From contig CAXXRA010000005.1 in the NCBI GenBank assembly GCA_963663975.2, positions 124,001-188,000 of the forward strand: DNA of 64,000 bases, in the 5' to 3' direction. The DNA comes from JANQRX01 sp963663975. GTDB taxonomy: Bacteria; Pseudomonadota; Alphaproteobacteria; Rhizobiales; Kaistiaceae. The notes beneath the pieces are model-generated. The model saw only the letters and a program-made list of their open reading frames with translations, made no database searches and was not told the origin of the DNA. Shown here in pieces: positions 8,698 through 17,645 of the stretch; the first letter of the stretch is position 1, and every line of letters begins with the position of its first letter. The position numbers and the translations under genes are program-made.

Positions 8698-10143
8698 CTA
8701 TCGCGCGCCGCGGACAAAGGCGATTTCCAGCTCCCGTATTTTCTTTCGCAGTGTGTTGCGATTGACCCCCAACATTTCGGCAGCCTTGTTCTGGTTGCCC
8801 TGAGTCGACGCCAGGGCGGCGCTGATCAGCGGATGTTCCACCTCGCGCAGCACGCGGTGGTAGAGGCCCGGAGGCGGTAGCGAGCCGCCGAAGTTCTCGA
8901 AATAACGGTTCAGATAGCGCTCGACCGACTGCGACAACGACGCTTCTTCTTCCGGGTCTGCCGCGGTGCCGGCCGGGTCCTGTCGCTCGTCGAGTTCGGA
9001 TTCAATAACGGTTGCGGCGATGGTCTCCTGTGGATAGAGCGCAGCCAGGCGGCGGATAAGGTTCTCCAGCTCCCGAACATTGCCTGGCCAACGGTACCTC
9101 TTCAACAGTTCCAAGGCCTCAGGTGACAGCCGCTTTGGGGACAGTCCTTCGTGCTCCACGACGGTGAAGAAATGACGAATCAGATCCGGCACGTCATCGC
9201 GCCGCTCGCGCAGCGGCGGCAGCCGGATCGGCACGACATTGAGCCGGAAAAATAAATCCTCGCGGAAAAGTCCGTGATTGATAAGCCGTCTAAGGTCCTT
9301 GTTGGTCGCAGCGATGATGCGCACATCGGTGGTGATCGGAGTCCTGCCGCCGACGGCGGTATATTCGCCTTGTTGGAGCACGCGCAGCAGCCGCGTCTGC
9401 GCCTCCATCGGCATATCCCCGATTTCATCCAGAAAAAGCGTACCACCATCTGCCTGCTCGAAACGTCCCGCGCTTCTGGCCTGGGCGCCGGTGAAGGCTC
9501 CCTTCTCGTGACCGAACAGTTCGGCCTCGATAAGGTCGCGTGGAATTGCGGCCATATTGACCGCCACGAACGAGCCGTTCTTGCGCCTGCCGTAATCGTG
9601 GAGCGCGCGTGCAACCAGTTCCTTGCCGGTACCGGATTCGCCGGTGATCATCACGGTGAGGTCCGTCTGCATCAGCCGGGCAAGCACCCGGTAAACCTCC
9701 TGCATCGGCGGCGACCGCCCGACCAGCGGGATGTTGTCGCCGGTCTCGACCATCGGCGCGCGCGGGCGCTGGTCTTTCCGCTCCGCCAGCGCGCGTCCGA
9801 CGATCGAAATCAATTCCTTGAGATCAAACGGTTTTGGCAAATAGTCATAGGCTCCGCGCTCGGAGGCGCGAATGGCGGTCATGAACGTGTTTTGTGCGCT
9901 CATCACGATCACCGGCAGGTCCGGCCGCGTCTTCTTGATCCTCGGCAGCACGTCGAAGATGTTTTCATCCGGCATGACCACGTCGGTGATGACGAGGTCA
10001 CCCTCACCCTGGCTGATCCAGCGCCACAGGCTGGCCGCATTGGACGTCAGACGCACTGAATACCCGGCGCGGGACAAGGCCTGGTTGAGGACCGTGCGGA
10101 TGGCCGCATCATCGTCGGCAACCAGGATGTTACCCAGCGACAT
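8698..10143 (-). CDS. ntrC: Nitrogen regulation response regulator NtrC
   Basis: Sigma54-dependent activator of nitrogen-assimilation genes, phosphorylated by NtrB; 481 residues. The receiver aspartate is in DLVITDVVMPDE (about 54). The AAA+ domain has Walker A TGESGTGKELVA, the sigma54-contact loop EKGAFTGAQ and Walker B TLFLDEIGDM. The C-terminal Fis-type HTH is NKAAEMLGVNRNTLRKKI. The ATG at 10141-10143 follows the ntrB stop by one base with a strong GGGGAGGG site. A start at 10167 would add eight residues and overlap ntrB. Confidence 0.96.
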   Translation of the reverse strand: MSLGNILVADDDAAIRTVLNQALSRAGYSVRLTSNAASLWRWISQGEGDLVITDVVMPDENIFDVLPRIKKTRPDLPVIVMSAQNTFMTAIRASERGAYDYLPKPFDLKELISIVGRALAERKDQRPRAPMVETGDNIPLVGRSPPMQEVYRVLARLMQTDLTVMITGESGTGKELVARALHDYGRRKNGSFVAVNMAAIPRDLIEAELFGHEKGAFTGAQARSAGRFEQADGGTLFLDEIGDMPMEAQTRLLRVLQQGEYTAVGGRTPITTDVRIIAATNKDLRRLINHGLFREDLFFRLNVVPIRLPPLRERRDDVPDLIRHFFTVVEHEGLSPKRLSPEALELLKRYRWPGNVRELENLIRRLAALYPQETIAATVIESELDERQDPAGTAADPEEEASLSQSVERYLNRYFENFGGSLPPPGLYHRVLREVEHPLISAALASTQGNQNKAAEMLGVNRNTLRKKIRELEIAFVRGAR

Positions 10144-10144
10144 G

Positions 10145-11269
10145 TCAACCGCCCTCCCCGTTCGCATCGACCATCTGGTGGGCCGGCATCAAGATCCGGA
10201 ACACGGTATCGCCCGGCACCGAAACGCACTCGATGACCCCGCCATGGTCACCGATGATCTTGGCCACCAAGGCCAGTCCGAGCCCGGTGCCGTTCGCTTT
10301 GGTCGTGACGAAGGGATCGAAGAGATACGGCACGAGGTCCTCCGGCACTCCGGCGCCGTTGTCCCGCACACAAAATTCCAGCGGCAGGGTGACCTTGCTG
10401 GAACTGCCTGGCGCGGTCAGTCGAAACCCCGGTTTGTAGGCTGTGGTCAGGATGATTTCGCCGTCGCTCGCTTCACCGATGGCTTCAACCGCGTTCTTGA
10501 CCAGATTGATGAAAACCTGAACCAGCTGGTCACGATTGGCCAGCAGCATCGGCAGCGAAGGGTCGTAGACGTCGCGAATGGTGATCGAACGCGCGAAGCC
10601 GGCCTCCGCCAATTTCCGTACGTGATCAAGAACGACATGAATATTGACCGGATCGGGATCGATGGGCCGTTGATCCGAGAAAACCTCCATGCGGTCGACA
10701 AGTTTCACGATCCGGTCGGCTTCGGCGCAAATGAGTTGGGTCAGGGTGCGGTCATCCGCGGAAGCCGACGATTCGAGCAATTGCGCCGCCCCGCGAATAC
10801 CGGACAATGGGTTCTTGATTTCGTGCGCCAGCATTGCGGCGAGCCCGCTGACGCTGCGCGCAGCACCTCGATGGATGAGCTGGCGATCGATCTTGTCGGT
10901 CATCGATCGTTCCTGAAGAACCACCACGACCTCGTGTTGGACGTCCGGACTGGGTGTGGCGTGAATATCGACGATACGTTCGCTGCCATTGCGTGGCGTA
11001 CCCAGGTTGACACGATAGCCGTTGACCGGCGCGCCACGCGCGCGCACCTGGTCGACCATCGCCAGGATCGGACTGCCGAAAGGCACGAAGGCGGACAACG
11101 GCCGCGCCCTCATCAGGTTGGCCGAGGAGTCGAAGAATGTCTCCGCGGCGGCATTGGCCTCCCGGATTTGCCCGCTCTCCTCGATCAGCAGGACCGCCTG
11201 CGGCAGGGCATCGATCAGCCCGCTGCGTGCGTGGCCGTCGGCGGCGACGGGTTGCACGGTTTGGCTCAT
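10145..11269 (-). CDS. ntrB: Nitrogen regulation sensor histidine kinase NtrB
   Basis: Soluble histidine kinase/phosphatase for NtrC, normally controlled by PII; 374 residues. A PAS domain (about 20-130) precedes the H box MLAHEIKNPLSGIRGAAQLL. The catalytic domain has CVRDNGAGVPED and TKANGTGLGLALV. The start codon overlaps the dusB stop as ATGA (11266-11269). This supports the start and implies translational coupling to dusB, as in other alphaproteobacteria. The open frame runs further upstream only because the dusB reading frame is broken. Confidence 0.95.
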   Translation of the reverse strand: MSQTVQPVAADGHARSGLIDALPQAVLLIEESGQIREANAAAETFFDSSANLMRARPLSAFVPFGSPILAMVDQVRARGAPVNGYRVNLGTPRNGSERIVDIHATPSPDVQHEVVVVLQERSMTDKIDRQLIHRGAARSVSGLAAMLAHEIKNPLSGIRGAAQLLESSASADDRTLTQLICAEADRIVKLVDRMEVFSDQRPIDPDPVNIHVVLDHVRKLAEAGFARSITIRDVYDPSLPMLLANRDQLVQVFINLVKNAVEAIGEASDGEIILTTAYKPGFRLTAPGSSSKVTLPLEFCVRDNGAGVPEDLVPYLFDPFVTTKANGTGLGLALVAKIIGDHGGVIECVSVPGDTVFRILMPAHQMVDANGEGG

Positions 11270-12290
11270 GCGGCGCGTTTCACCGTCGGCACGCTGAAGA
11301 TATCGTGGATCAGGCCTGCGACGGCCGCCGGCCGGGTCTCGGTCATCAGCCGCCGCCTGCTGTGGGGTGGTATCGCCACGCCCGACAGCCCGTCCAGATA
11401 CCAGCCAAGGTGCTTGCGGGCGGTGCGTACCCCGAGTCTGTCGCCATAAAACCCCAGGATTCGATGATGGTGGTCCATGACCAGCTCCCGCAACGCGCGA
11501 CCAGAAGGCGGCAGAAGGCGGCGGCCAGTGGCGGCAAACTCGGCGATCTGGCCGGGCAGCCATGGTTTGCCGTAGCTCGCTCGGCCAATCATGACGGCGT
11601 CGGCCTGCGACAATTTCATGAGCCGGCCAAGATCGTCGATGGTGCGAACATCGCCGTTGGCGACAACCGGGATCCGGACTGCCGACTTGACATGGCTGAT
11701 CGCCCTCCAGTTCGCCTCCCACGAAAGAACTGACAGCGTGTGCGCCCATGTACCGTGATCATTTTCACCCCGGCATCTTCTGCGCGGCTGGCCAGTTCCG
11801 GGGCATTGAGCGTGTTCTCGTCCCAACCGAGCCGAAGTTTCAGCGTCACCGGACGCGAGGTGGCGGCGACCGTGGCGTCGATCAACCTCAGCGCGTGATC
11901 GAGATCGCGCTTCAGGGCCGAACCGGAGTAGCCGTTGGTCACCTTTCTGGCCGGGCACCCCATGTTGATGTCGATGATGTCGGCGCCGGCGTCAGCCGCC
12001 GCCCGCGCACCCTCGCCCATCCAGCGCGCTTCGCGACCCGCCAACTGGATGATGTGAGGTCCTTGACCCGCGCGTTCGGCCTTCATGGCGGCGACGGCGT
12101 TGGCGCGGGCCAGCTGGTCGCTGGCAATCATTTCCGAGACCACCGCGCCCGCACCCAACTCGGCCGCCATCTGGCGGAAGGGCCGGTCCGACACGCCCGA
12201 CATCGGCGCAAGCACGATCCGGTTCGGAAGGCAGATATCGCCAATCTTCAAGGGTTGCGCCAGGGCCGCTATTCTGGGATCCAAATGCAT
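11266..12290 (-). pseudogene. dusB: tRNA-dihydrouridine synthase DusB, frameshifted
   Basis: FMN enzyme that reduces uridine in the tRNA D-loop. The N-terminal part (MSGVSDRPFR, then DINMGCPARKV with the catalytic cysteine) is in one frame down to about 11720. The C-terminal part (WRAISHVKSA, IPVVANGDVRT, GRASYGKPWL) continues in another. The junction reads CGTGGGAGGCG; adding one G would restore the family sequence CQFFRGEANWRAI. A single-base deletion in the G run at 11718-11720 therefore breaks the gene, or it is a sequencing error. It begins the dusB-ntrB-ntrC operon. A GTG at 12317 is an alternative start. Confidence 0.85.
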
Positions 12291-12423
12291 AATCCATATG
12301 CAAGTTTTCAGATGCACACAGTTTAATCAAACGATAGTCCGCGGCAAGTGCAAAAAAGCTTTTGGGTCAGCCTTCTATGGTAATGTCTGAATGTCGAAAC
12401 AGGGCACAGCCAGAGGGCCGTCG

Positions 12424-13611
12424 ATGCGCACCGCTGCCGTCATCGTCGCCGCCGGCCGCGGACAGCGCGCTGGCTCGAAGCCGTTGCCCAAGCAATATCG
12501 CATCATCGGATCGAGGCCGGTGATCGCACACTCCGTCGCCGCCTTTGTCGATCACCCGGCCATTGACGCCGTCCAGGTGGTTATTTCGGACGACCACACG
12601 GCGCTTTATCGTCGTGCCGTGGCGCCCCACCCGCGCCTCCTGCCGCCGGCGGTGGGTGGTGCCACCCGACAGGAGTCCGTCCGGCGGGGTCTGCGGGCCT
12701 TGGCCGAGGCCAATCCCGATCGCGTTCTGATCCACGATGCGGCGCGCCCGTTTGTATCTGCCGAGCTTATCGCACGTGTTGCCGACAAACTCGACACGGC
12801 CGCGGCCGTGGTGCCGGTCGGACCGCTTGTCGACACGATCAAGCGCATCGGCGCCGATGGCAGCCTGACCGAAACGGTGTCGCGCGCAGACCTCGTCGGC
12901 GCACAAACGCCGCAGGGCTTCGCTTACGCTGCGATTGCCGAGGCTCACCAAAAAGCCGCCGGGGCGGCACTGACCGATGATGCCGCGGTTGCGGCGGCCG
13001 CAGGTATCACGGTGGAGTCCGTGGCCGGTAGCGTCAAAAACGCCAAGATCACGTCGGCCGACGACCTCGCAATCGCTGATGAATTGGCGCAATTTCGGGG
13101 ATCGGCCCGGTTAGATGAGGTGCGCGTCGGCGTCGGCTACGACGTGCACGCCTTGGCGCCTGGCACGGAGGTGACATTGGGGGGAGTCGTGATCGAGCAT
13201 ACCGCACGTCTGATCGGTCATTCCGATGCCGATGTCGTTCTTCACGCCCTGACCGACGCGGTGCTCGGCGCGCTTGCCGAGGGCGATATCGGAGCCCATT
13301 TTCCACCCGGCGAGGAGCGCTGGAAGGACACCGATTCGGCCATCTTCCTCGCCTTCGCCGCCGAGCGCGTCAGACAACGCAATGGCATCATTGCCCATCT
13401 CGATGTCACGCTCGTCGGCGAAGCGCCGCAGCTCGCGCCCCACCGCGACCGGATCAGAGCAAAGATCGCCGAAATCTGCGGTATCGCGACCGAATGTGTT
13501 GGCGCCAAGGCGACGACCAGCGAGGGCCTGGGGTTCACTGGACGGCGGGAAGGCCTGGCCGCGCATGCCATCGCCACCATCAGGCTGCCAATCGGCTCCA
13601 GGGATGAATGA
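12424..13611 (+). CDS. ispDF: Bifunctional IspD/IspF of the MEP isoprenoid pathway
   Basis: Fusion enzyme making 4-diphosphocytidyl-methylerythritol (IspD half) and methylerythritol cyclodiphosphate (IspF half); 395 residues. IspD begins with IVAAGRGQRAGSKPLPKQY and carries HDAARPFV. IspF begins near residue 230 with VRVGVGYDVHA and has the metal-binding GHSDADVVLHALTDAV. The fusion is typical of alphaproteobacteria. The ATG at 12424 has a GAGGG site. An earlier ATG at 12391 would add 11 residues. It diverges from dusB, and its end overlaps cinA by 8 bases. The dxr gene of the same pathway is at 59.5 kb. Confidence 0.95.
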   Translation: MRTAAVIVAAGRGQRAGSKPLPKQYRIIGSRPVIAHSVAAFVDHPAIDAVQVVISDDHTALYRRAVAPHPRLLPPAVGGATRQESVRRGLRALAEANPDRVLIHDAARPFVSAELIARVADKLDTAAAVVPVGPLVDTIKRIGADGSLTETVSRADLVGAQTPQGFAYAAIAEAHQKAAGAALTDDAAVAAAAGITVESVAGSVKNAKITSADDLAIADELAQFRGSARLDEVRVGVGYDVHALAPGTEVTLGGVVIEHTARLIGHSDADVVLHALTDAVLGALAEGDIGAHFPPGEERWKDTDSAIFLAFAAERVRQRNGIIAHLDVTLVGEAPQLAPHRDRIRAKIAEICGIATECVGAKATTSEGLGFTGRREGLAAHAIATIRLPIGSRDE

Positions 13612-14098
13612 CCGCAGCGCCCGTGAGCTGGCCGCCGCGTTGGTTGAGCACTGCGCTCAGCTCAATTGGCGCATCGCCGCCGCGGAATCCTGCACGGGCG
13701 GACTGATCGCCGCGGCCATAACCAGCATTCCAGGATCATCGGCCGTCTTCGATCGCGGCTTTGTCACCTATTCCAATGCCGCCAAAACAGACCTTCTCGG
13801 CGTCGGTGCCGACCTCATCGCGCGCTGTGGCGCGGTCAGCCGGGAGGTGGCCGCGGCGATGGCGGCCGGAGCTATCGCCCGGTCGGCAGCCGATATTTCC
13901 GTGTCGGCAACCGGCATCGCGGGGCCGGACGGGGGCACCGCAGGCAAGCCGGTGGGGCTGGTCCATATGGCGGTCGCCCGACGCGGCGCGGAGGCCTCGC
14001 CCTTCGAACGCCGCTACGGCGACATTGGACGGGACGGCATCCGCAACGCGGCCGTACTGGACGCGCTGTCGGCATTGGAAAGGCTCACTCGGCAATAG
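13604..14098 (+). CDS. pncC: Nicotinamide-nucleotide amidase, CinA C-terminal family
   Basis: Deamidates NMN to nicotinate mononucleotide for pyridine-nucleotide recycling; 164 residues. It is a stand-alone CinA C-terminal domain with IAAAESCTGGLIAAAITSIP (about residues 22-41), the YSNAAKTDLLGV segment, and SATGIAGPDGGT near the C-terminal third. The start ATG at 13604 overlaps the ispDF end by 8 bases, so the two are one transcription unit. It is convergent with ratA, with a 14-base tail overlap. The long upstream extension of the open frame is a shadow of ispDF. Confidence 0.9.
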   Translation: MNDRSARELAAALVEHCAQLNWRIAAAESCTGGLIAAAITSIPGSSAVFDRGFVTYSNAAKTDLLGVGADLIARCGAVSREVAAAMAAGAIARSAADISVSATGIAGPDGGTAGKPVGLVHMAVARRGAEASPFERRYGDIGRDGIRNAAVLDALSALERLTRQ

Positions 14099-14552
14099 CG
14101 CCCGCGCGGCCGTAGACCTGGTCGGCGCGGGCCACGAAGGCATCCGAGAACAACCGGAAGGCGCGTGAAAACGCGGCACCCATCAAGCCGGAAAGCGCCG
14201 CCGATTTGAATGCATAATCGACCTGGAAATGCACGCCGGCGCGATCGCCGCCTCGATCCTCGAACCGCCATTCGGTGTCGAGGTGATGAAAGGGCCCGTC
14301 GAGATAGGCGGCGGTCACGCGCAGGCTGTCCGCATCGATATCGACCCGGGTCGTGAACGTGACGCGAAAAAGTTTGTAGCCAACCGTCATATCGGTGATC
14401 AGGGTGGTTGCACGCCCGTTATTACGACGCTCGCGCACCTTGAGCGCCTCGCACAGCGGCACGAACTTGGGATAAGCCTCCACGTCGGCGACCAAATCCA
14501 GCATCTGGCGAGCCGAGTGATCGACCTCGCGGTCGGCGGTAAAATGCGGCAT
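14085..14552 (-). CDS. RatA/COQ10-type START-domain protein
   Basis: 155-residue member of the polyketide cyclase/START family that includes bacterial RatA and mitochondrial Coq10. The visible family pattern is LVADVEAYPKFVPLCEAL near residues 19-36 and a C-terminal helix in VHFQVDYAFKS and GAAFSRAFRLFSDAFV. The alphaproteobacterial orthologue is regularly downstream of lipA, as here (8-base gap). Ubiquinone binding is the usual view for this neighbourhood. The toxin annotation of E. coli RatA is less likely to apply. Confidence 0.85.
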   Translation of the reverse strand: MPHFTADREVDHSARQMLDLVADVEAYPKFVPLCEALKVRERRNNGRATTLITDMTVGYKLFRVTFTTRVDIDADSLRVTAAYLDGPFHHLDTEWRFEDRGGDRAGVHFQVDYAFKSAALSGLMGAAFSRAFRLFSDAFVARADQVYGRAGAIAE

Positions 14553-14560
14553 GGCCGAGG

Positions 14561-15523
14561 TCAGAGACCCGTTCTGTTGGCGCGGGCCGCGCGCAGCCGG
14601 GCGAAGTCTTCCCCGGCATGGTGCGAGGAACGGGTCAACGGACTCGACGACACCATCAGGAATCCCTTTGCGTAGGCGATGGTTTCGAAGGCCTTGAATT
14701 CCTCCGGAGTGACAAAGCGCTCGACCTTGTGGTGCTTGCGCGTCGGCTGCAGGTATTGGCCGATCGTCAGGAAATCGACATCGGCCGCCCTGAGATCGTC
14801 CATCACTTGCAGAACCTCGTTCCGCTCCTCGCCGAGCCCCACCATGATGCCCGATTTGGTGAACATCGACGGGTCGAATTCCTTCACCCGCTGCAGCAGC
14901 CGCAGCGAGGCAAAATACCTCGCGCCCGGGCGAACCGTCAGATAGCGCGAGGGTACCGTTTCAAGATTGTGGTTGAAGACGTCCGGGCCAGCCGCGGCAA
15001 CCGTTTCGATCGCCCCGTCCTTGCGTAGAAAGTCCGGCGTCAGGATTTCAACCGTAGCCTCGCTGGCCTCACGGATCGAAAGAATGGTGCGAACGAAATG
15101 TTCCGCACCGCCGTCGTCCAGATCATCCCGATCAACCGAGGTGACGACGACGTGTTTGAGGCCGAGCTTGGCGGTGGCGTCCGCCACCCTCCCCGGCTCG
15201 GTGGGATCGAGCGGCAGCGGTATGCCGGTGCGCACATTGCAGAATGCGCACGCCCGCGTACAGGTATCGCCCATGATCAGGAATGTGGCGTGGCGCTTCG
15301 ACCAGCACTCGCCGATGTTCGGGCAGCCGGCCTCCTCGCAAACCGTCACCAGGCCGTGTTCGCGAACGATGTCCGCGGTCTCCTTGTAGGCAGGCGAACC
15401 GGGTGCCTTGACCCTGATCCAGTCTGGCTTGCGGGCGATCGGCGCATCCGGCCGGTGGGCCTTCTCCGGATGCCGCGCCCTTTGGGGCGGGCGGGATGCA
15501 ATCGAGTCGATGACCGTCGTCAT
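14561..15523 (-). CDS. lipA: Lipoyl synthase
   Basis: Radical-SAM enzyme that inserts two sulfurs into protein-bound octanoate, making the lipoyl groups needed by the PDH subunits encoded upstream; 320 residues. It has the auxiliary cluster cysteines CEEAGCPNIGEC (C62, C67, C73), the radical-SAM cysteines CTRACAFC (C88, C92, C95) and the C-terminal SSPLTRSSHHAGE serine motif. In relatives it follows lpd closely. Here 3.5 kb of repeats, an IS and membrane-protein genes lie between, and the IS481 copy sits 131 bases before its start. Confidence 0.97.
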   Translation of the reverse strand: MTTVIDSIASRPPQRARHPEKAHRPDAPIARKPDWIRVKAPGSPAYKETADIVREHGLVTVCEEAGCPNIGECWSKRHATFLIMGDTCTRACAFCNVRTGIPLPLDPTEPGRVADATAKLGLKHVVVTSVDRDDLDDGGAEHFVRTILSIREASEATVEILTPDFLRKDGAIETVAAAGPDVFNHNLETVPSRYLTVRPGARYFASLRLLQRVKEFDPSMFTKSGIMVGLGEERNEVLQVMDDLRAADVDFLTIGQYLQPTRKHHKVERFVTPEEFKAFETIAYAKGFLMVSSSPLTRSSHHAGEDFARLRAARANRTGL

Positions 15524-15649
15524 GAGGCGTTACCGGGATTTGGCGGGATCTCGATTGCAGACCCCGGATGTACACAGTCCACTATATAGAACATCCAAGC
15601 GCGGATCGCCGCCCGGTTTGGCGCATACCAGCGGTGCGCGACCGTTACC

Positions 15650-16618
15650 CTAGATGTGAAGCTTCAACAGGTTGTCCCGGTTCAGGCCGAGTCGGCTGAT
15701 TGGTGTTTGTCGATTGAGGCTGGCATGGGGTCGATGCCAGTTGTAGCGGTGCTGCCATTTCGGCAGATCTGCTTTTCGCTGGTCTGAGTTGTGGAATTCG
15801 GTTGCGTAGGCCCATTCTCGCAACATTGTCTGGATGAAGCGTTCGGCCTTGCCGTTGGTCTGAGGCGTGTAGGGTTTGGTGCGGATATGCTTGATGGTGA
15901 GCCTTCGGCAGGCATCGCGGAAGGCCTTGGATCTGTAGCATGATCCATTGTCGGTCATGACGCGGGTGATGGTAACGCCGAGGGTGGCAAAGTAGGTTAC
16001 GGCGGCTTCGAGGAAGGCCACGGCGCTTTCCTTTTTCTCGTTCGGGAAGATGTCGGCAAAGCCGATGCGGGAATGGTCGTCGATGGCGACGTGGACATAC
16101 TCCCAACCGGGCGCGGTGCCGTTATGGCGCTGGTTGCTCTGGCGCCTGCGATCGCCGGTGATGCGATGGCCGACACGATTGAAGCGACCGAGCTTCTTGA
16201 TGTCCATATGGATGATTTCGCCTGGCGTTTCGCGCTCATAGCGCGGGCGTGGCTGGTTGGGCTCGAGGGCGGACAACAGGCTGAGGCCACGCCGCTTGAG
16301 AATACGGCTGACGGTCGCCCGGCTGAGGCCGAGTTCCTGGGCGATGTGGTCCTGCGTGCAACGAGCCCGGCGCAAGACCTCGACCGCTTCGCCGGTGGCC
16401 CAAGGCGTTTGGCTTGGCGAGGAATGGGGCCTGGAGGACCGGTCGGCAAGCCCGGCAATGCCCTCCGCGCGAAACCGGCCCAACCACTTGGCGACGGTCT
16501 TGGCCGTTGTCTTGAAACGGCGTGCGGCCTGAGCCTTCGTCATGGCCTCATCCATGACGGCGCGAACCATGGCCTCTCGACCTTTCGGCGTAAGATGGGC
16601 ATTCTGGTGAACGTCCAT
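15650..16618 (-). CDS. IS481-family transposase
   Basis: DDE transposase of 322 residues. N-terminal helix-turn-helix segments (AQAARRFKTTAKTVAKWL and HIAQELGLSRATVSRIL) are followed by an rve-type catalytic core with acidic residues in IHMDIKKLGRF, VMTDNGSCYR and TNGKAERFIQ. The frame is intact. The stop codon TAG (15650-15652) lies outside the IS in the duplicated target CCTAGA, so this copy depends on its insertion site for termination. An earlier in-frame start at 16684 would add 22 residues but cuts into the element's end region. Confidence 0.92.
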   Translation of the reverse strand: MDVHQNAHLTPKGREAMVRAVMDEAMTKAQAARRFKTTAKTVAKWLGRFRAEGIAGLADRSSRPHSSPSQTPWATGEAVEVLRRARCTQDHIAQELGLSRATVSRILKRRGLSLLSALEPNQPRPRYERETPGEIIHMDIKKLGRFNRVGHRITGDRRRQSNQRHNGTAPGWEYVHVAIDDHSRIGFADIFPNEKKESAVAFLEAAVTYFATLGVTITRVMTDNGSCYRSKAFRDACRRLTIKHIRTKPYTPQTNGKAERFIQTMLREWAYATEFHNSDQRKADLPKWQHRYNWHRPHASLNRQTPISRLGLNRDNLLKLHI

Positions 16619-16701
16619 TCGGTCCTCCGGAGAATCACTGACGTTGGCTGACATCAGCTTCTCTCGACAGGACCGAATGGACAACGTCCTGAAAATTCAC
16701 A
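15655..16701 (-). mobile_element. IS481-family insertion sequence
   Basis: A 1,047-bp element. Its ends are imperfect inverted repeats beginning TGTGAA and sharing GTTGTCC (15655 onward and 16701 backward). It is flanked by a 6-bp target duplication CCTAGA (15649-15654 and 16702-16707). The right copy of the duplication is the CTAG junction of the MITE starting at 16706, so the IS jumped into the edge of that repeat. It carries one transposase gene, in the same orientation as lipA and located upstream of it. Confidence 0.9.
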
Positions 16702-16705
16702 CCTA

Positions 16706-16975
16706 GAGCCCTTTCGACCAACTCGGAGCCATTCTGACGGAGCGATTTTGTGACAGGATCAAGTGAAGGCTCGAAGAGCGTATCTGGATACGGTCGAGGG
16801 GCTTTGCGCAGGAATTGGCGCAAAATAGCCCGTCCCTTCGGGTTTGTTGATTGGCGGGCGCCCAACGCCGAACCAATCTAGAACGATGCCGAGGCATCGC
16901 CCGTCGATCGTTTCGACCCTGGATCGCCTCGCCAATCGAGAAACAGAATTGACTCAGAGTTGGTTGAAAGGGCTC
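16706..16975 (+). repeat. CTAG-targeted MITE, copy A (full length)
   Basis: 270-bp non-coding element with terminal inverted repeats (GAGCCCTTTCGACCAACTC type). It is flanked by TA within CTAG on both sides (16703-16706 and 16975-16978). The inner body shares long stretches with copies D-G. No sustained open frame was seen. Its left CTAG is the target of the adjacent IS481. Confidence 0.9.
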
Positions 16976-16990
16976 TAGCCCGGCGGGTCC

Positions 16991-17251
16991 TCAGCCGCGC
17001 TTGCGGCCGCCAAGGACGTTGACAAGCAAAATCACTCCACCGGCACCGATGGCGGCGACGACAAATTGCCCGATCCATCCGCCATAGAAGGCGCCCATCG
17101 CCCTGACCAACACAAAATTCAGGAGAACCGCGCCGGCAATTCCCGAAAGAATGCTGCCAAGCGGGCCCATCCGAGCCCGCTTCATCCAAGCGCCGGTCCA
17201 CCCGATGAGCCCGCCGACGACAAGTGTGCCGATCCAGCCGACACCTTCCAT
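16991..17251 (-). CDS. GlsB/YeaQ/YmgE-family stress-response membrane protein
   Basis: 86-residue, glycine-rich hydrophobic protein with three predicted helices and the family pattern GGLIGWTGAWMKRARMG near residues 13-29. It ends in a basic GGRKRG. Function of the family is unknown beyond stress association. A member of this family is often found between lpd and lipA in rhizobial genomes, so it is probably native here. The second family member follows upstream on the same strand with a gap of 53 bases. Confidence 0.8.
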   Translation of the reverse strand: MEGVGWIGTLVVGGLIGWTGAWMKRARMGPLGSILSGIAGAVLLNFVLVRAMGAFYGGWIGQFVVAAIGAGGVILLVNVLGGRKRG

Positions 17252-17304
17252 GGAACTTACTCCCGCCGGCCGTGCCAGCGACCGCCGGGCGCGTCAATCC
17301 GAGA

Positions 17305-17562
17305 TCAACTTATGATCTGGGCGATGATCAGGACAATGACCGCACCGACCACGGCGATGATCGCCTGCTCAAGAAAAGCGTTGCCGAGATTGAGCTTGAT
17401 GTTGAGTTGCTGCGCCAGGAATCCGCCGACCACCGCACCGATCAAGCCCGCAATGAGCCACCCGATCAGCTGGGAGCCGCCGTCGACGATCAAACTGGCA
17501 AGCGCACCGGCAATGATGCCGATGATGATCCAGGCAACAATCGATTTTCCCTGATCGCTCAT
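17305..17562 (-). CDS. Second GlsB/YeaQ/YmgE-family membrane protein
   Basis: 85 residues from the ATG at 17560-17562. It has three hydrophobic helices with the pattern ASLIVDGGSQLIGWLIAGLIG and ends IIAQIIS. It is only distantly similar to its neighbour at 16991, so it is not a recent duplicate. An earlier in-frame start at 17613 would add a polar 17-residue leader with no family support. No function can be assigned from sequence. Confidence 0.75.
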   Translation of the reverse strand: MSDQGKSIVAWIIIGIIAGALASLIVDGGSQLIGWLIAGLIGAVVGGFLAQQLNIKLNLGNAFLEQAIIAVVGAVIVLIIAQIIS

Positions 17563-17645
17563 GTGCAAACCCCCGCTTTTGCCGAATCCGCTGGCTGGCG
17601 AGTGTACCGCCAATGCCGGCCGTCCCCAAACGCCTTTTCGCTGCC

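Noticed and set aside
11266..12290. Programmed frameshift in dusB.
   Set aside because: There is no slippery heptamer at the break and DusB is not known to use frameshifting; deletion or sequencing error is simpler.
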